Of a DNA stretch of 5,358 bases, positions 1-5,151 are shown piece by piece. The first letter of the stretch is position 1, and the number at the start of each line of letters is the position of its first letter. The notes under the pieces were generated by a model. It saw only the letters and a list, made by a program, of their open reading frames with translations. It made no database searches and was not told where the DNA came from. The stretch covers positions 715 to 6,072 of the forward strand of contig JAUNUL010000187.1 in NCBI GenBank assembly GCA_030538175.1, in the 5' to 3' direction. Position numbers and translations under genes: made by a program. The stretch comes from Propionibacteriaceae bacterium (GTDB lineage: Bacteria > Actinomycetota > Actinomycetes > Propionibacteriales > Propionibacteriaceae).

Positions 1-64
1 GGCAACCGCGAACGCCAAGAAGAGCAAGACCGTCACGTCCGACAAGACCGAGAAGGAGGCCTGA
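1..64 (+). CDS. rplV: 50S ribosomal protein L22, C-terminal end (partial)
   Basis: Only the last 20 codons and the TGA stop (62-64) are in the window, in the frame starting at base 2. They encode a lysine-rich, low-complexity tail ending in TEKEA. The globular L22 domain, which lines the peptide exit tunnel of the large subunit, lies upstream and cannot be checked. The assignment rests on position: in bacterial S10 operons the gene directly before rpsC is rplV, and actinobacterial L22 proteins often end in a charged Lys/Ala-rich extension like this one. The end of the gene also holds the Shine-Dalgarno sequence of rpsC (AAGGAGG, 53-59), so the two genes are tightly coupled. Confidence 0.85.
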   Translation, partial: ATANAKKSKTVTSDKTEKEA

Positions 65-66
65 GC

Positions 67-873
67 ATGGGGCAGAAGATCAATCCCAACGGCTTCCGCC
101 TGGGCATCACCACTGATCACAAGACCCGGTGGTATGCGGACAAGCAGTATTCCGACTTCGTCGGCGAGGACATCAAGATCCGCGACTTCCTGACCTCCAA
201 CCTGGAGCGTGCGGGCATTTCGTCGGTCGAGATCGAGCGTCGTTCGGAGCGGGTGACCATCTACCTGTACGCCGCCCGCCCGGGCATCGTCATCGGCCGC
301 AACGGCCTGGAGGCGGAGCGCGTGCGCGGTGAGCTCGAGAAGCTCACCGGCAAGCAGGTGCAGCTGAACATCCTCGAGGTCAAGAACCCCGAGATCGATG
401 CCCAGCTGGTCGCCCAGGGTGTCGCCGAACAGCTCGGCCAGCGTGTCGCGTTCCGTCGCGCCATGCGCAAAGCCCAGCAGACCGCCATGCGCGCCGGTGC
501 CAAGGGCATCCGGATCAAGTGCTCCGGACGTCTGGGCGGCGCCGAAATGTCGCGTGCGGAGTTCTACCGCGAGGGCCGCGTGCCCCTGCACACGCTGCGT
601 GCCGACATCGACTATGGCTTCTTCGAGGCCCGCACGACCTTTGGCCGGATCGGCGTGAAGGTCTGGATCTACAAGGGTGACGTCTCCGGCACGCGCGCCG
701 AGCGCGCTGCGCAGAAGGCCGCCCGTCAGCAGGCGCCCGGTGGCCGCGGTGGGGATCGTCCCGAGCGCGGCGGTCGTCGTCGCGGCGGTGACGCCCCCCG
801 TGCGGAGGGCACCGACAACGCAGCCCAGGCTCCGGCCGAGGCGGCGTCCGCAACCGAGACCGCAGGAGCCTGA
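67..873 (+). CDS. rpsC: 30S ribosomal protein S3
   Basis: This is a small-subunit protein at the mRNA entry channel, which helps hold and unwind mRNA. The 268-residue product starts with the family signature [14 protein letters not shown] type 2 KH RNA-binding domain covers about residues 38-107, with the GxxG loop GRNG at 77-80. The S3 C-terminal domain follows (about 120-203), with [11 protein letters not shown] and the [13 protein letters not shown] block. The tail after about residue 205 is an extension: first Arg/Gly-rich ([17 protein letters not shown], 225-241), then Ala/Glu-rich. It makes the protein longer than the E. coli one (233 aa); such tails are common in actinobacteria. The ATG has AAGGAGG 7 nt upstream, inside rplV, and only 2 nt separate the genes. 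The TGA stop is 2 nt before rplP. The identity is not in doubt; the role of the tail is unknown. Confidence 0.98.
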   Translation: MGQKINPNGFRLGITTDHKTRWYADKQYSDFVGEDIKIRDFLTSNLERAGISSVEIERRSERVTIYLYAARPGIVIGRNGLEAERVRGELEKLTGKQVQLNILEVKNPEIDAQLVAQGVAEQLGQRVAFRRAMRKAQQTAMRAGAKGIRIKCSGRLGGAEMSRAEFYREGRVPLHTLRADIDYGFFEARTTFGRIGVKVWIYKGDVSGTRAERAAQKAARQQAPGGRGGDRPERGGRRRGGDAPRAEGTDNAAQAPAEAASATETAGA

Positions 874-875
874 GC

Positions 876-1295
876 ATGCTGATTCCTCGTCGTGTCAAGT
901 TCCGCAAGCAGCACCACCCCAAGCGCTCCGGCGCTGCCAAGGGTGGCACTGAGATTGCGTTCGGTGAGTACGGCATCCAGGCGCTCGAGCCGGCGTACGT
1001 CACCAACCGACAGATCGAGTCCGCGCGTATTGCGATGACTCGTCACATCAAGCGAGGCGGAAAGGTCTGGATCAACATCTATCCGGATCGCCCGCTGACC
1101 AAGAAGCCGGCCGAAACCCGCATGGGTTCCGGCAAGGGTTCCCCCGAGTGGTGGGTGGCCAACATCAAGCCCGGCCGGGTCATGTTCGAACTGGCCGGTG
1201 TGCCGGAGGACGTCGCCCGCGAGGCCATGCGTCTGGCTATTCACAAGTTGCCCATGAAGGCGCGCTTCATCAAGCGTGAAGGTGGTGATATCTGA
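876..1295 (+). CDS. rplP: 50S ribosomal protein L16
   Basis: L16 is a large-subunit protein near the peptidyl transferase centre and the A-site tRNA. The product has 139 residues, the usual length, and opens with [15 protein letters not shown], typical of the family. Conserved blocks include [12 protein letters not shown] (29-40), the tRNA-facing [15 protein letters not shown] (81-95) and KPGRVMFEL (98-106). Arg82 in TRMG corresponds to the arginine that is hydroxylated in E. coli L16 (Arg81); whether it is modified here cannot be told. The start is set by AGGAG (864-868) in the end of rpsC. The stop TGA shares its last base with the ATG of rpmC, giving TGATG, a sign of translational coupling. 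I see no truncation or odd residue. Confidence 0.98.
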   Translation: MLIPRRVKFRKQHHPKRSGAAKGGTEIAFGEYGIQALEPAYVTNRQIESARIAMTRHIKRGGKVWINIYPDRPLTKKPAETRMGSGKGSPEWWVANIKPGRVMFELAGVPEDVAREAMRLAIHKLPMKARFIKREGGDI

Positions 1296-1564
1296 TGGCG
1301 AAGCAGACTGTGACCACTGCCACAGAGCTCCGCGGCCTCAGCCGCGATGCCCTGAACGCCAAGGTGACCGAGCTGAAGGAAGAACTCTTCAGCCTGCGAT
1401 TCCAGGCCGCCACCGGCCAGCTGGAGTCGAACGGCCGACTGCGCAACGTCCGCAAGGACATCGCACGGATCTATACCGTGCTGCAGGAGCGCAACCTCGG
1501 GATCGTGCCCGAGCCCGAGGTGACCGCTGAGCCCGAGAAGTCCGACAGCAAGAAGAAGGCCTGA
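1295..1564 (+). CDS. rpmC: 50S ribosomal protein L29
   Basis: L29 is a small helical protein near the peptide exit on the large subunit, next to L23, where trigger factor and the signal recognition particle dock. The 89-residue product has the two-helix core at about 11-69, with the signatures [18 protein letters not shown] (26-43) and [17 protein letters not shown] (50-66). A C-terminal extension of about 20 residues ([18 protein letters not shown]) is first acidic and then basic; E. coli L29 has only 63 residues. The ATG overlaps the rplP stop by one base, and GAAGGTGG (1278-1285) inside rplP is the likely ribosome binding site. One base separates its stop from the rpsQ start. Confidence 0.97.
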   Translation: MAKQTVTTATELRGLSRDALNAKVTELKEELFSLRFQAATGQLESNGRLRNVRKDIARIYTVLQERNLGIVPEPEVTAEPEKSDSKKKA

Positions 1565-1565
1565 C

Positions 1566-1868
1566 ATGAGTGAGACCACTGAGAACGTCGGGGCCACCGA
1601 GCAGACGGAAACCGCCGAGCGTGCAGCCCGCAAGGTGCGCACCGGCTATGTCGTCAGCGACAAGATGGACAAGACCATCGTCGTCGCCGTCGAGGACCGT
1701 GTGAAGCACCGCCTCTATGGCAAGGTCATGCGTCGCACGATCCGGCTCAAGGCCCACGACGAGAACAACGAAGCCGGCATCGGCGACCGCGTGCGCGTCA
1801 TGGAGACCCGACCGCTGTCGGCGACCAAGCGCTGGCGTCTGCTCGAGATCGTCGAGAAGGCCAAGTAA
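1566..1868 (+). CDS. rpsQ: 30S ribosomal protein S17
   Basis: S17 is a primary 16S rRNA-binding protein of the small subunit with an OB fold. The 100-residue product has the conserved core from about residue 23 to the end: [19 protein letters not shown] (24-42), then [12 protein letters not shown] and [19 protein letters not shown]. The first 22 or so residues are an acidic, Thr/Glu-rich extension, as in other actinobacterial S17 proteins; E. coli S17 has 84 residues. The ATG lies 1 nt after the rpmC stop, with AAGAAGG (1553-1559) as ribosome binding site. This is the last gene of the S10 operon here. Its TAA stop is followed after 6 nt by the first of a series of hairpins, and no ribosomal gene follows. 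Confidence 0.98.
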   Translation: MSETTENVGATEQTETAERAARKVRTGYVVSDKMDKTIVVAVEDRVKHRLYGKVMRRTIRLKAHDENNEAGIGDRVRVMETRPLSATKRWRLLEIVEKAK

Positions 1869-1874
1869 TCCCCG

Positions 1875-1930
1875 GGTGAACACTCCGGTGTTCACCGATG
1901 CACCTCCTGGTGAGCACATCAGTGATCACC
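1875..1930. repeat. Tandem pair of 22-nt palindromes with a 34-bp period
   Basis: The first palindrome has arms GGTGAACAC (1875-1883) and GTGTTCACC (1888-1896), perfectly complementary over 9 bp with the 4-nt loop TCCG. The second has arms GGTGAGCAC (1909-1917) and GTGATCACC (1922-1930) with loop ATCA; they pair in all but the central position. All four arms are thus versions of GGTGANCAC in alternating orientation, and both units have the same 9-4-9 layout, offset by 34 bp. As RNA they form two hairpins straight after the rpsQ stop, perhaps a 3'-end stabiliser or part of the terminator. As DNA they would look like a pair of operator sites, or a dispersed repeat of this genome. The function is not known. 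Confidence 0.8.
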
Positions 1931-1932
1931 CC

Positions 1933-1987
1933 GCGACTCCCCGATCCGAGGACGGCTCACCGAGCTGCCTGTGGGTCGGGGAGTTGC
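1933..1987 (+). terminator. Long stem-loop, probable terminator of the S10 operon
   Basis: Bases 1933-1947 pair with 1973-1987 over 15 positions without a bulge, including two G-U wobbles; the centre is CTCCCC against GGGGAG. Inside the 25-nt loop a second stem forms, 1953-1958 with 1962-1966/1967 around the triloop ACC. The 3' arm is followed by CTTTGGTGTTGG, only mildly U-rich, so it does not match the E. coli intrinsic terminator well; actinobacterial terminators often lack a clean U-tract. The position, 64 nt behind the last gene of the operon and pointing at a convergent unit, fits a terminator. Confidence 0.6.
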
Positions 1988-2114
1988 TTTGGTGTTGGGC
2001 CCTGCAGGGCGGTGAGTGGCGTGCTGACCGCACAGTGGAACGATGTGCGGGGAGGATGTCGCCAGGCCATAGGCTTGCCATGAACGTTGGTTCATAAGAC
2101 CTTCGGTCAATGAA

Positions 2115-2153
2115 GAAGGGCCGTCACCCGATTACCATCGGGGGCGGCCCTTC
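2115..2153. terminator. Probable bidirectional terminator between rpsQ and pheA
   Basis: Arms GAAGGGCCG (2115-2123) and CGGCCCTTC (2145-2153) are perfectly complementary. Two further pairs, a bulged A (2126) and an inner 6-bp stem (2127-2132 with 2137-2142, loop TACC) extend this to about 17 pairs. It stands 90 nt beyond the pheA stop on the - strand, where the following bases TTCATTGACC are moderately T-rich, and downstream of rpsQ on the + strand, where no T run follows. It is therefore most likely the pheA terminator, and perhaps a backstop for the ribosomal operon. Confidence 0.65.
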
Positions 2154-2242
2154 AACTATGTCCGGAACTGTTGCCTGGCGAGGCATGTGCCTGCCAACAC
2201 CGTCACGGCACTGGCGTGGTCCTGTGCGCGCAGGACCGTCGG

Positions 2243-3169
2243 TCAGCGGTGACGCAGCTCCCGCAGCCACTCCTCAGCATCGCGATAGCTCTCATCGGAG
2301 TGGCCGTTGCCCACTTCGGGACGCAACTGGTCGGCGCGCGGATAGGACCCAAGGAAGGTGACGTCCCGGGAGGTGCGCTTGAGGCCCTTCATCGCACCGG
2401 CGAGGCGGTGGTCGTTGATGTGGCCCTCCGCGTCGATCGAGAAGCTGTAGTGGCCGCGTACCAACCGTGACGGACGCGACTCGATCCGTGACAGGTTGAC
2501 TCCGCGGGAGGCGAACTGTTCCAGCATCCGCAGCAGTGCACCGGCCTCGTCATCGCGCAGGAAGACCGTGAGGGTGGTCTTGTCGGCGCCGGTCCGTTCC
2601 GGGGGCGGCCCGGGCTTGGTCACGAGGATGAACCGGGTCACCGCTTCCTTGTTATCGGCGATCGCGGTGGCCAAGGCCTCAAGCTTGTGCAACTCACCCG
2701 CCGGCGCGGAGCAGATGGTGGCGTGGAACCGCGAGTTCGGGTCCGCGATTTCGGCGGCCCCGGCGGCGGTTGAGCCACCCTCGTGCACGGTCGCGTGGGG
2801 GAGATTCGTGTTGACCCAGTCCCGACACTGGGCCGCTGCATGGGGGTGCGTGACGATGCGCGTCACGTCCTCGAGCTTGGTCCCGGGGCGCCCATAGAGG
2901 TTGAACTCCACCGGCAGCAGGACCTCCCGGGTGATCATGAGCGGTCGGCCATAGGTGAGGTTGTCCAGCGTCGCCGATACGCCACCCTCGATGTTGTTCT
3001 CGATCGGCACCAGGGCCGCCTGCACGTCGTCGTTGCGGACGGCCTCGAGGGCAGCGACAACCGATGGATAAGGCCGCAGGTGCCCGGGCAGATCCGGGAC
3101 GGTCAGCAGTGCCTCGTGGCAGAACGTCCCTGCCGGGCCAAGATAGCCGTACGCTTCGGTCTTGCTCAC
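2243..3169 (-). CDS. pheA: Prephenate dehydratase with C-terminal ACT domain
   Basis: The enzyme converts prephenate to phenylpyruvate, the committed step of phenylalanine synthesis in the cytoplasm. With the GTG at 3167-3169 as start it has 308 residues, typical of stand-alone dehydratases; there is no chorismate mutase domain. The dehydratase domain (about 8-185) opens with GYLGPAGTF and has ENNIEGGV (57-64), THPHAAAQC and the catalytic-site motif TRF (178-180). The ACT domain (about 197-277) has GALL (210-213) and ESRP (230-233), the motifs that bind phenylalanine for feedback inhibition, so the enzyme is probably inhibited by Phe. About 30 polar, charged residues follow. A longer reading from the GTG at 3202 adds 11 residues but lacks a ribosome binding site. 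The transporter gene ends 93 bp upstream. That gap shows no leader peptide with Phe codons and no clear promoter; a TAGCCT (3206-3211) could be a weak -10 box. Confidence 0.97.
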   Translation of the reverse strand: MSKTEAYGYLGPAGTFCHEALLTVPDLPGHLRPYPSVVAALEAVRNDDVQAALVPIENNIEGGVSATLDNLTYGRPLMITREVLLPVEFNLYGRPGTKLEDVTRIVTHPHAAAQCRDWVNTNLPHATVHEGGSTAAGAAEIADPNSRFHATICSAPAGELHKLEALATAIADNKEAVTRFILVTKPGPPPERTGADKTTLTVFLRDDEAGALLRMLEQFASRGVNLSRIESRPSRLVRGHYSFSIDAEGHINDHRLAGAMKGLKRTSRDVTFLGSYPRADQLRPEVGNGHSDESYRDAEEWLRELRHR

Positions 3170-3174
3170 AATCA

Positions 3175-3180
3175 CTCCTC
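3175..3180 (-). promoter_or_regulatory. Ribosome binding site that fixes the pheA start
   Basis: On the - strand GAGGAG is followed after 5 nt (TGATT) by GTG at 3167-3169. This spacing is good, and translation from this GTG places GYLGPAGTF close to the N-terminus, as in family members. An in-frame GTG at 3173-3175 overlaps the site itself, and the one at 3200-3202 has no purine-rich sequence before it. Confidence 0.75.
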
Positions 3181-3262
3181 GTTGAGGCGGGTACGCCGAC
3201 ACCGCAGGCTATCGCCCCGGTGGGACGCCCCTGCACGCCTTCCGCGCCCTGACCGACCTGTG

Positions 3263-4537
3263 TCAGCGCTGCGCGAATACCTTCCGGGCTGCGATCACGC
3301 CGATGAGCGACAACACGCACATGGCGGCGTAATAGAACCCCGGCACGGTCAATACCTTGGTCGCATTGATCAGCGAGGCCAGGATCAGTGGGGCGAAGCC
3401 GCCGAAGATCGCGACCCCGAAGGCATAGGCGATCGTCATGCCGGAGCCGCGCACGGTGACCGGGAAGAAGTCGGACAACAATGCCGGCATGGGCGCGAAA
3501 TAGAAGCAGCACAGGATGCCGACGAGGACCTCGCACAAGGTGAGGATCAGCACCGATGGGCTGTTGGTGAGCAGTTGGAACATGGGCCAACCGATGATCA
3601 CGCCGACGATGGTGGCGGGCAGCATCACCCGGGTCGGCCCGACCTTGTCCGCGAGCAGGCCCACGAACGGCGACCCGATCAGCACCACGACACCAGCCAC
3701 GACCGCACCCGGGAACGCCGCCCAGGCGGGCAGGCCGAGGTTCGCGCGGGAGTACGACGGCAGATAGGTGATCAGATAGAACGAGATGGTCGCCATGGCG
3801 ATGATGAAGAACGCTGACACCAGCCGTCCGAAGTGTTCCTTCAGCAGCGTTGCCACTGGTGCCTGGACAGGTGTCGCGGCTTCGAACTCCGGGGTGTCCG
3901 ACATCTTCGTCCGGATGTACCAGCCCACGGGGCCGATCAGCAGGCCGAAGGCAAACGCGAGCCGCCAGCCCCAGCTCTGCATGGCCTCGGTTGACAGGGT
4001 GGAGGTCAGCAGCCACGCGATGCCGGCGGCGAGGATCAGGGACACGCCCTGGGTGGCGACCTGGAACGACGCATAGAACGCCTTGCCGCGCTTGGCGTTC
4101 TCGGTCAGGAAGGCGGTGGCGGAGCCGAACTCACCACCGGCGGAAATGCCCTGGATAATCCGCGCCACGGCAAGGATGACGGCAGCCCAGATGCCGAGGA
4201 CGTTCGCACCCGGCAACACGACGATGATGAACACACCGAGCGTCATGAGGCCGATGGTGAGGCTGAGGGCGGCCTTGCGTCCGTGCCGGTCGGAATAGTT
4301 GCCGATCAGCACCGCGCCCAGTGGGCGCACGACAAAGGTGATCCCGAACGTGGCCCACGTCATCAGCACGCTGGCGAAATCCTTGCCGGGATAGAACACG
4401 GCCTGGATCGTGCTCGCGAGGAACGCGAACAGGATGATGTCGTACCACTCCAGAGCGTTGCCAAGGGACGCGGCTAGGACGGCCTTCCGAGCCCGCGCGC
4501 GATCAGCCGTGCTCTCGGTGACAGGTGAGTTGGACAT
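3263..4537 (-). CDS. MFS transporter, metabolite:H+ symporter (MHS) group, probably for an organic acid
   Basis: The product is a 424-residue inner-membrane protein with about 12 hydrophobic segments, the usual size and layout. MHS hallmarks are visible: GNALEWYD at the start of helix 1 (26-33), the helix 2-3 loop RPLGAVLIGNYSDRHGRK (71-88) and QGISAGGEFGSATAFLTE (129-146). The group includes citrate (CitA), alpha-ketoglutarate (KgtP), shikimate (ShiA) and proline/betaine (ProP) symporters. The stretch KAFYASFQVATQG and the following SWGWRLAF resemble CitA/KgtP-type proteins, which suggests a carboxylate, but the substrate cannot be read from sequence. The ATG has GAAGGA 5 nt upstream. The gene lies 60 bp behind ogt and 93 bp before pheA on the same strand. 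A shikimate-type substrate would make sense beside pheA but has no direct support. Confidence 0.9.
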   Translation of the reverse strand: MSNSPVTESTADRARARKAVLAASLGNALEWYDIILFAFLASTIQAVFYPGKDFASVLMTWATFGITFVVRPLGAVLIGNYSDRHGRKAALSLTIGLMTLGVFIIVVLPGANVLGIWAAVILAVARIIQGISAGGEFGSATAFLTENAKRGKAFYASFQVATQGVSLILAAGIAWLLTSTLSTEAMQSWGWRLAFAFGLLIGPVGWYIRTKMSDTPEFEAATPVQAPVATLLKEHFGRLVSAFFIIAMATISFYLITYLPSYSRANLGLPAWAAFPGAVVAGVVVLIGSPFVGLLADKVGPTRVMLPATIVGVIIGWPMFQLLTNSPSVLILTLCEVLVGILCCFYFAPMPALLSDFFPVTVRGSGMTIAYAFGVAIFGGFAPLILASLINATKVLTVPGFYYAAMCVLSLIGVIAARKVFAQR

Positions 4538-4570
4538 CGGGATCCTTCAGGGTTGGGGCATCACCAACTA

Positions 4571-4601
4571 TCTATATCCCGATCTTTCCTGTTCTTGTCA
4601 G
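4571..4601 (-). promoter_or_regulatory. Candidate promoter for the transporter gene
   Basis: On the - strand CTGACA (4596-4601, five of six matches to TTGACA) is followed after 19 bp by TATAGA (4571-4576, four of six matches to TATAAT). The -35 hexamer overlaps the ogt stop codon. The stretch is A/T-rich compared with everything around it, and a start about 7 nt downstream would give a leader of about 30 nt including the GAAGGA ribosome binding site. The 19-bp spacer is longer than ideal. A small inverted repeat, GTTGG/CCAAC (4552-4556, 4564-4568), lies in the leader and could be accidental. Confidence 0.4.
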
Positions 4602-5134
4602 ATGTCCAGCGTTTGTTGACCCCTGCCGCAGGCGTGCGAATGCCTCGCTCCGGATTCCAGCTCCAGCAGGTATTCCTTGGCCGCCAGGCCGCCGGCGTAC
4701 CCCGTGAGCGACCCGTTGTGGCCGACCAGCCGGTGGCAGGGCACCACGATCGACCACGGGTTGCGTCCGGTCGCGGCCCCGACGGCGCGGCTCGCCTTCG
4801 GGCGGCCGATCAGCTGGGCCAACTCGCCATAGGTCGTCGTCTCGCCATAGCCGATGCCACGCAGCGCCGCCCATACCTCGCGCTGGAAATCCGTCCCGCG
4901 GGGTGTCAGCTCGAGGTCGAAGTGGCGGCGGGTCCCGGCGAAGTACTCGGTCAGCTGCTGCACCACCTCCGCCGCCACGGAGTCATCGCGGGGCCCGATC
5001 CCGGCTTCGGCCGGCAGGTGCCGCTGGCCGTCGCGATAGACCCCGGCCAGTCGGCCCTCGTCGTCGATGACCAGCAGATAGGTGCCGACCGGCGAGCGCC
5101 AGCGTCGGTGCCTCAATCCGGTTGTGGGCTGCAT
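4598..5134 (-). CDS. ogt: Methylated-DNA--protein-cysteine methyltransferase (O6-alkylguanine-DNA alkyltransferase)
   Basis: This is a suicide repair protein that moves the alkyl group from O6-alkylguanine (and O4-alkylthymine) in DNA to its own cysteine. From the ATG at 5132-5134 it has 178 residues, close to the family norm. The N-terminal part (about 5-80) is the variable RNase H-like domain. The C-terminal domain starts near TDFQREVWAALRGI (81-94) and holds TTYGELA, SRAVG with the arginine finger (Arg116), ATGRNP, and the active-site VPCHRL with acceptor Cys133. GSLTGYAGGLAAKEYLLELE ends the domain; some 16 polar residues follow. The helix-turn-helix and cysteine look intact. The gene lies 17 nt behind the alkA stop, so the two are probably co-transcribed, as with Rv1317c-Rv1316c in M. 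tuberculosis. A longer start, GTG at 5153-5155, would overlap the alkA stop as GTGA but lacks a ribosome binding site. Confidence 0.96.
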   Translation of the reverse strand: MQPTTGLRHRRWRSPVGTYLLVIDDEGRLAGVYRDGQRHLPAEAGIGPRDDSVAAEVVQQLTEYFAGTRRHFDLELTPRGTDFQREVWAALRGIGYGETTTYGELAQLIGRPKASRAVGAATGRNPWSIVVPCHRLVGHNGSLTGYAGGLAAKEYLLELESGARHSHACGRGQQTLDI

Positions 5135-5139
5135 GAGGT

Positions 5140-5146
5140 CTCCTTC
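5140..5146 (-). promoter_or_regulatory. Ribosome binding site that fixes the ogt start
   Basis: On the - strand GAAGGAG is followed after ACCTC by ATG (5132-5134), an ideal spacing. The alternative GTG at 5153-5155 is preceded by a pyrimidine-rich stretch (CCCACCCGA) with no such site. The site lies in the 17-nt gap between alkA and ogt. Confidence 0.8.
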
Positions 5147-5151
5147 GTGCG

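Larger units (their letters stand above)
1869..2242. other. Gene-free convergent intergenic region rich in inverted repeats
   Basis: The 374 bp between rpsQ and the end of pheA hold no convincing gene. Open frames crossing this gap lack a good ribosome binding site and encode Arg/Pro/Ser-rich shadow peptides. The region contains, in order: two tandem palindromes (1875-1930), a long stem (1933-1987), a 12-bp palindrome GCCCTGCAGGGC (1999-2010), arms CCGCACA/TGTGCGG (2028-2034 and 2044-2050), arms ATGAAC/GTTCAT (2080-2085 and 2090-2095), GACC/GGTC (2098-2101 and 2105-2108) and a strong hairpin (2115-2153). The first two items and the last are well above chance; the 4-7-bp ones may be accidental. 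I see nothing notable in 2154-2242. No tRNA, rRNA or known riboswitch was recognised. Confidence 0.7.

Noticed and set aside
1389..1919. A 176-codon - strand frame opposite rpmC and rpsQ
   Set aside because: It is a shadow of two certain ribosomal protein genes. Its start lies in the palindrome region without a ribosome binding site.
1999..2010. The 12-bp palindrome GCCCTGCAGGGC as an operator or terminator
   Set aside because: As a hairpin it has only four pairs, there is no T run, and GC-rich palindromes of this size are not rare. I keep it only as part of the description of the region.
2783..3817. A 344-codon open frame on the + strand, antisense to pheA and the transporter
   Set aside because: It lies opposite two genes with complete family motifs, its product is rich in Arg, His, Gly and Asp with no recognisable domain, and there is no ribosome binding site. 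Long antisense frames are normal in GC-rich coding DNA.
2694..4016. A 440-codon open frame on the - strand in another frame across the transporter and pheA
   Set aside because: It crosses both genes and the gap between them in a shifted frame and encodes an Arg/Gly/Pro-rich sequence. The real frames carry clear MHS, dehydratase and ACT motifs, and I saw no sign of a frameshift.
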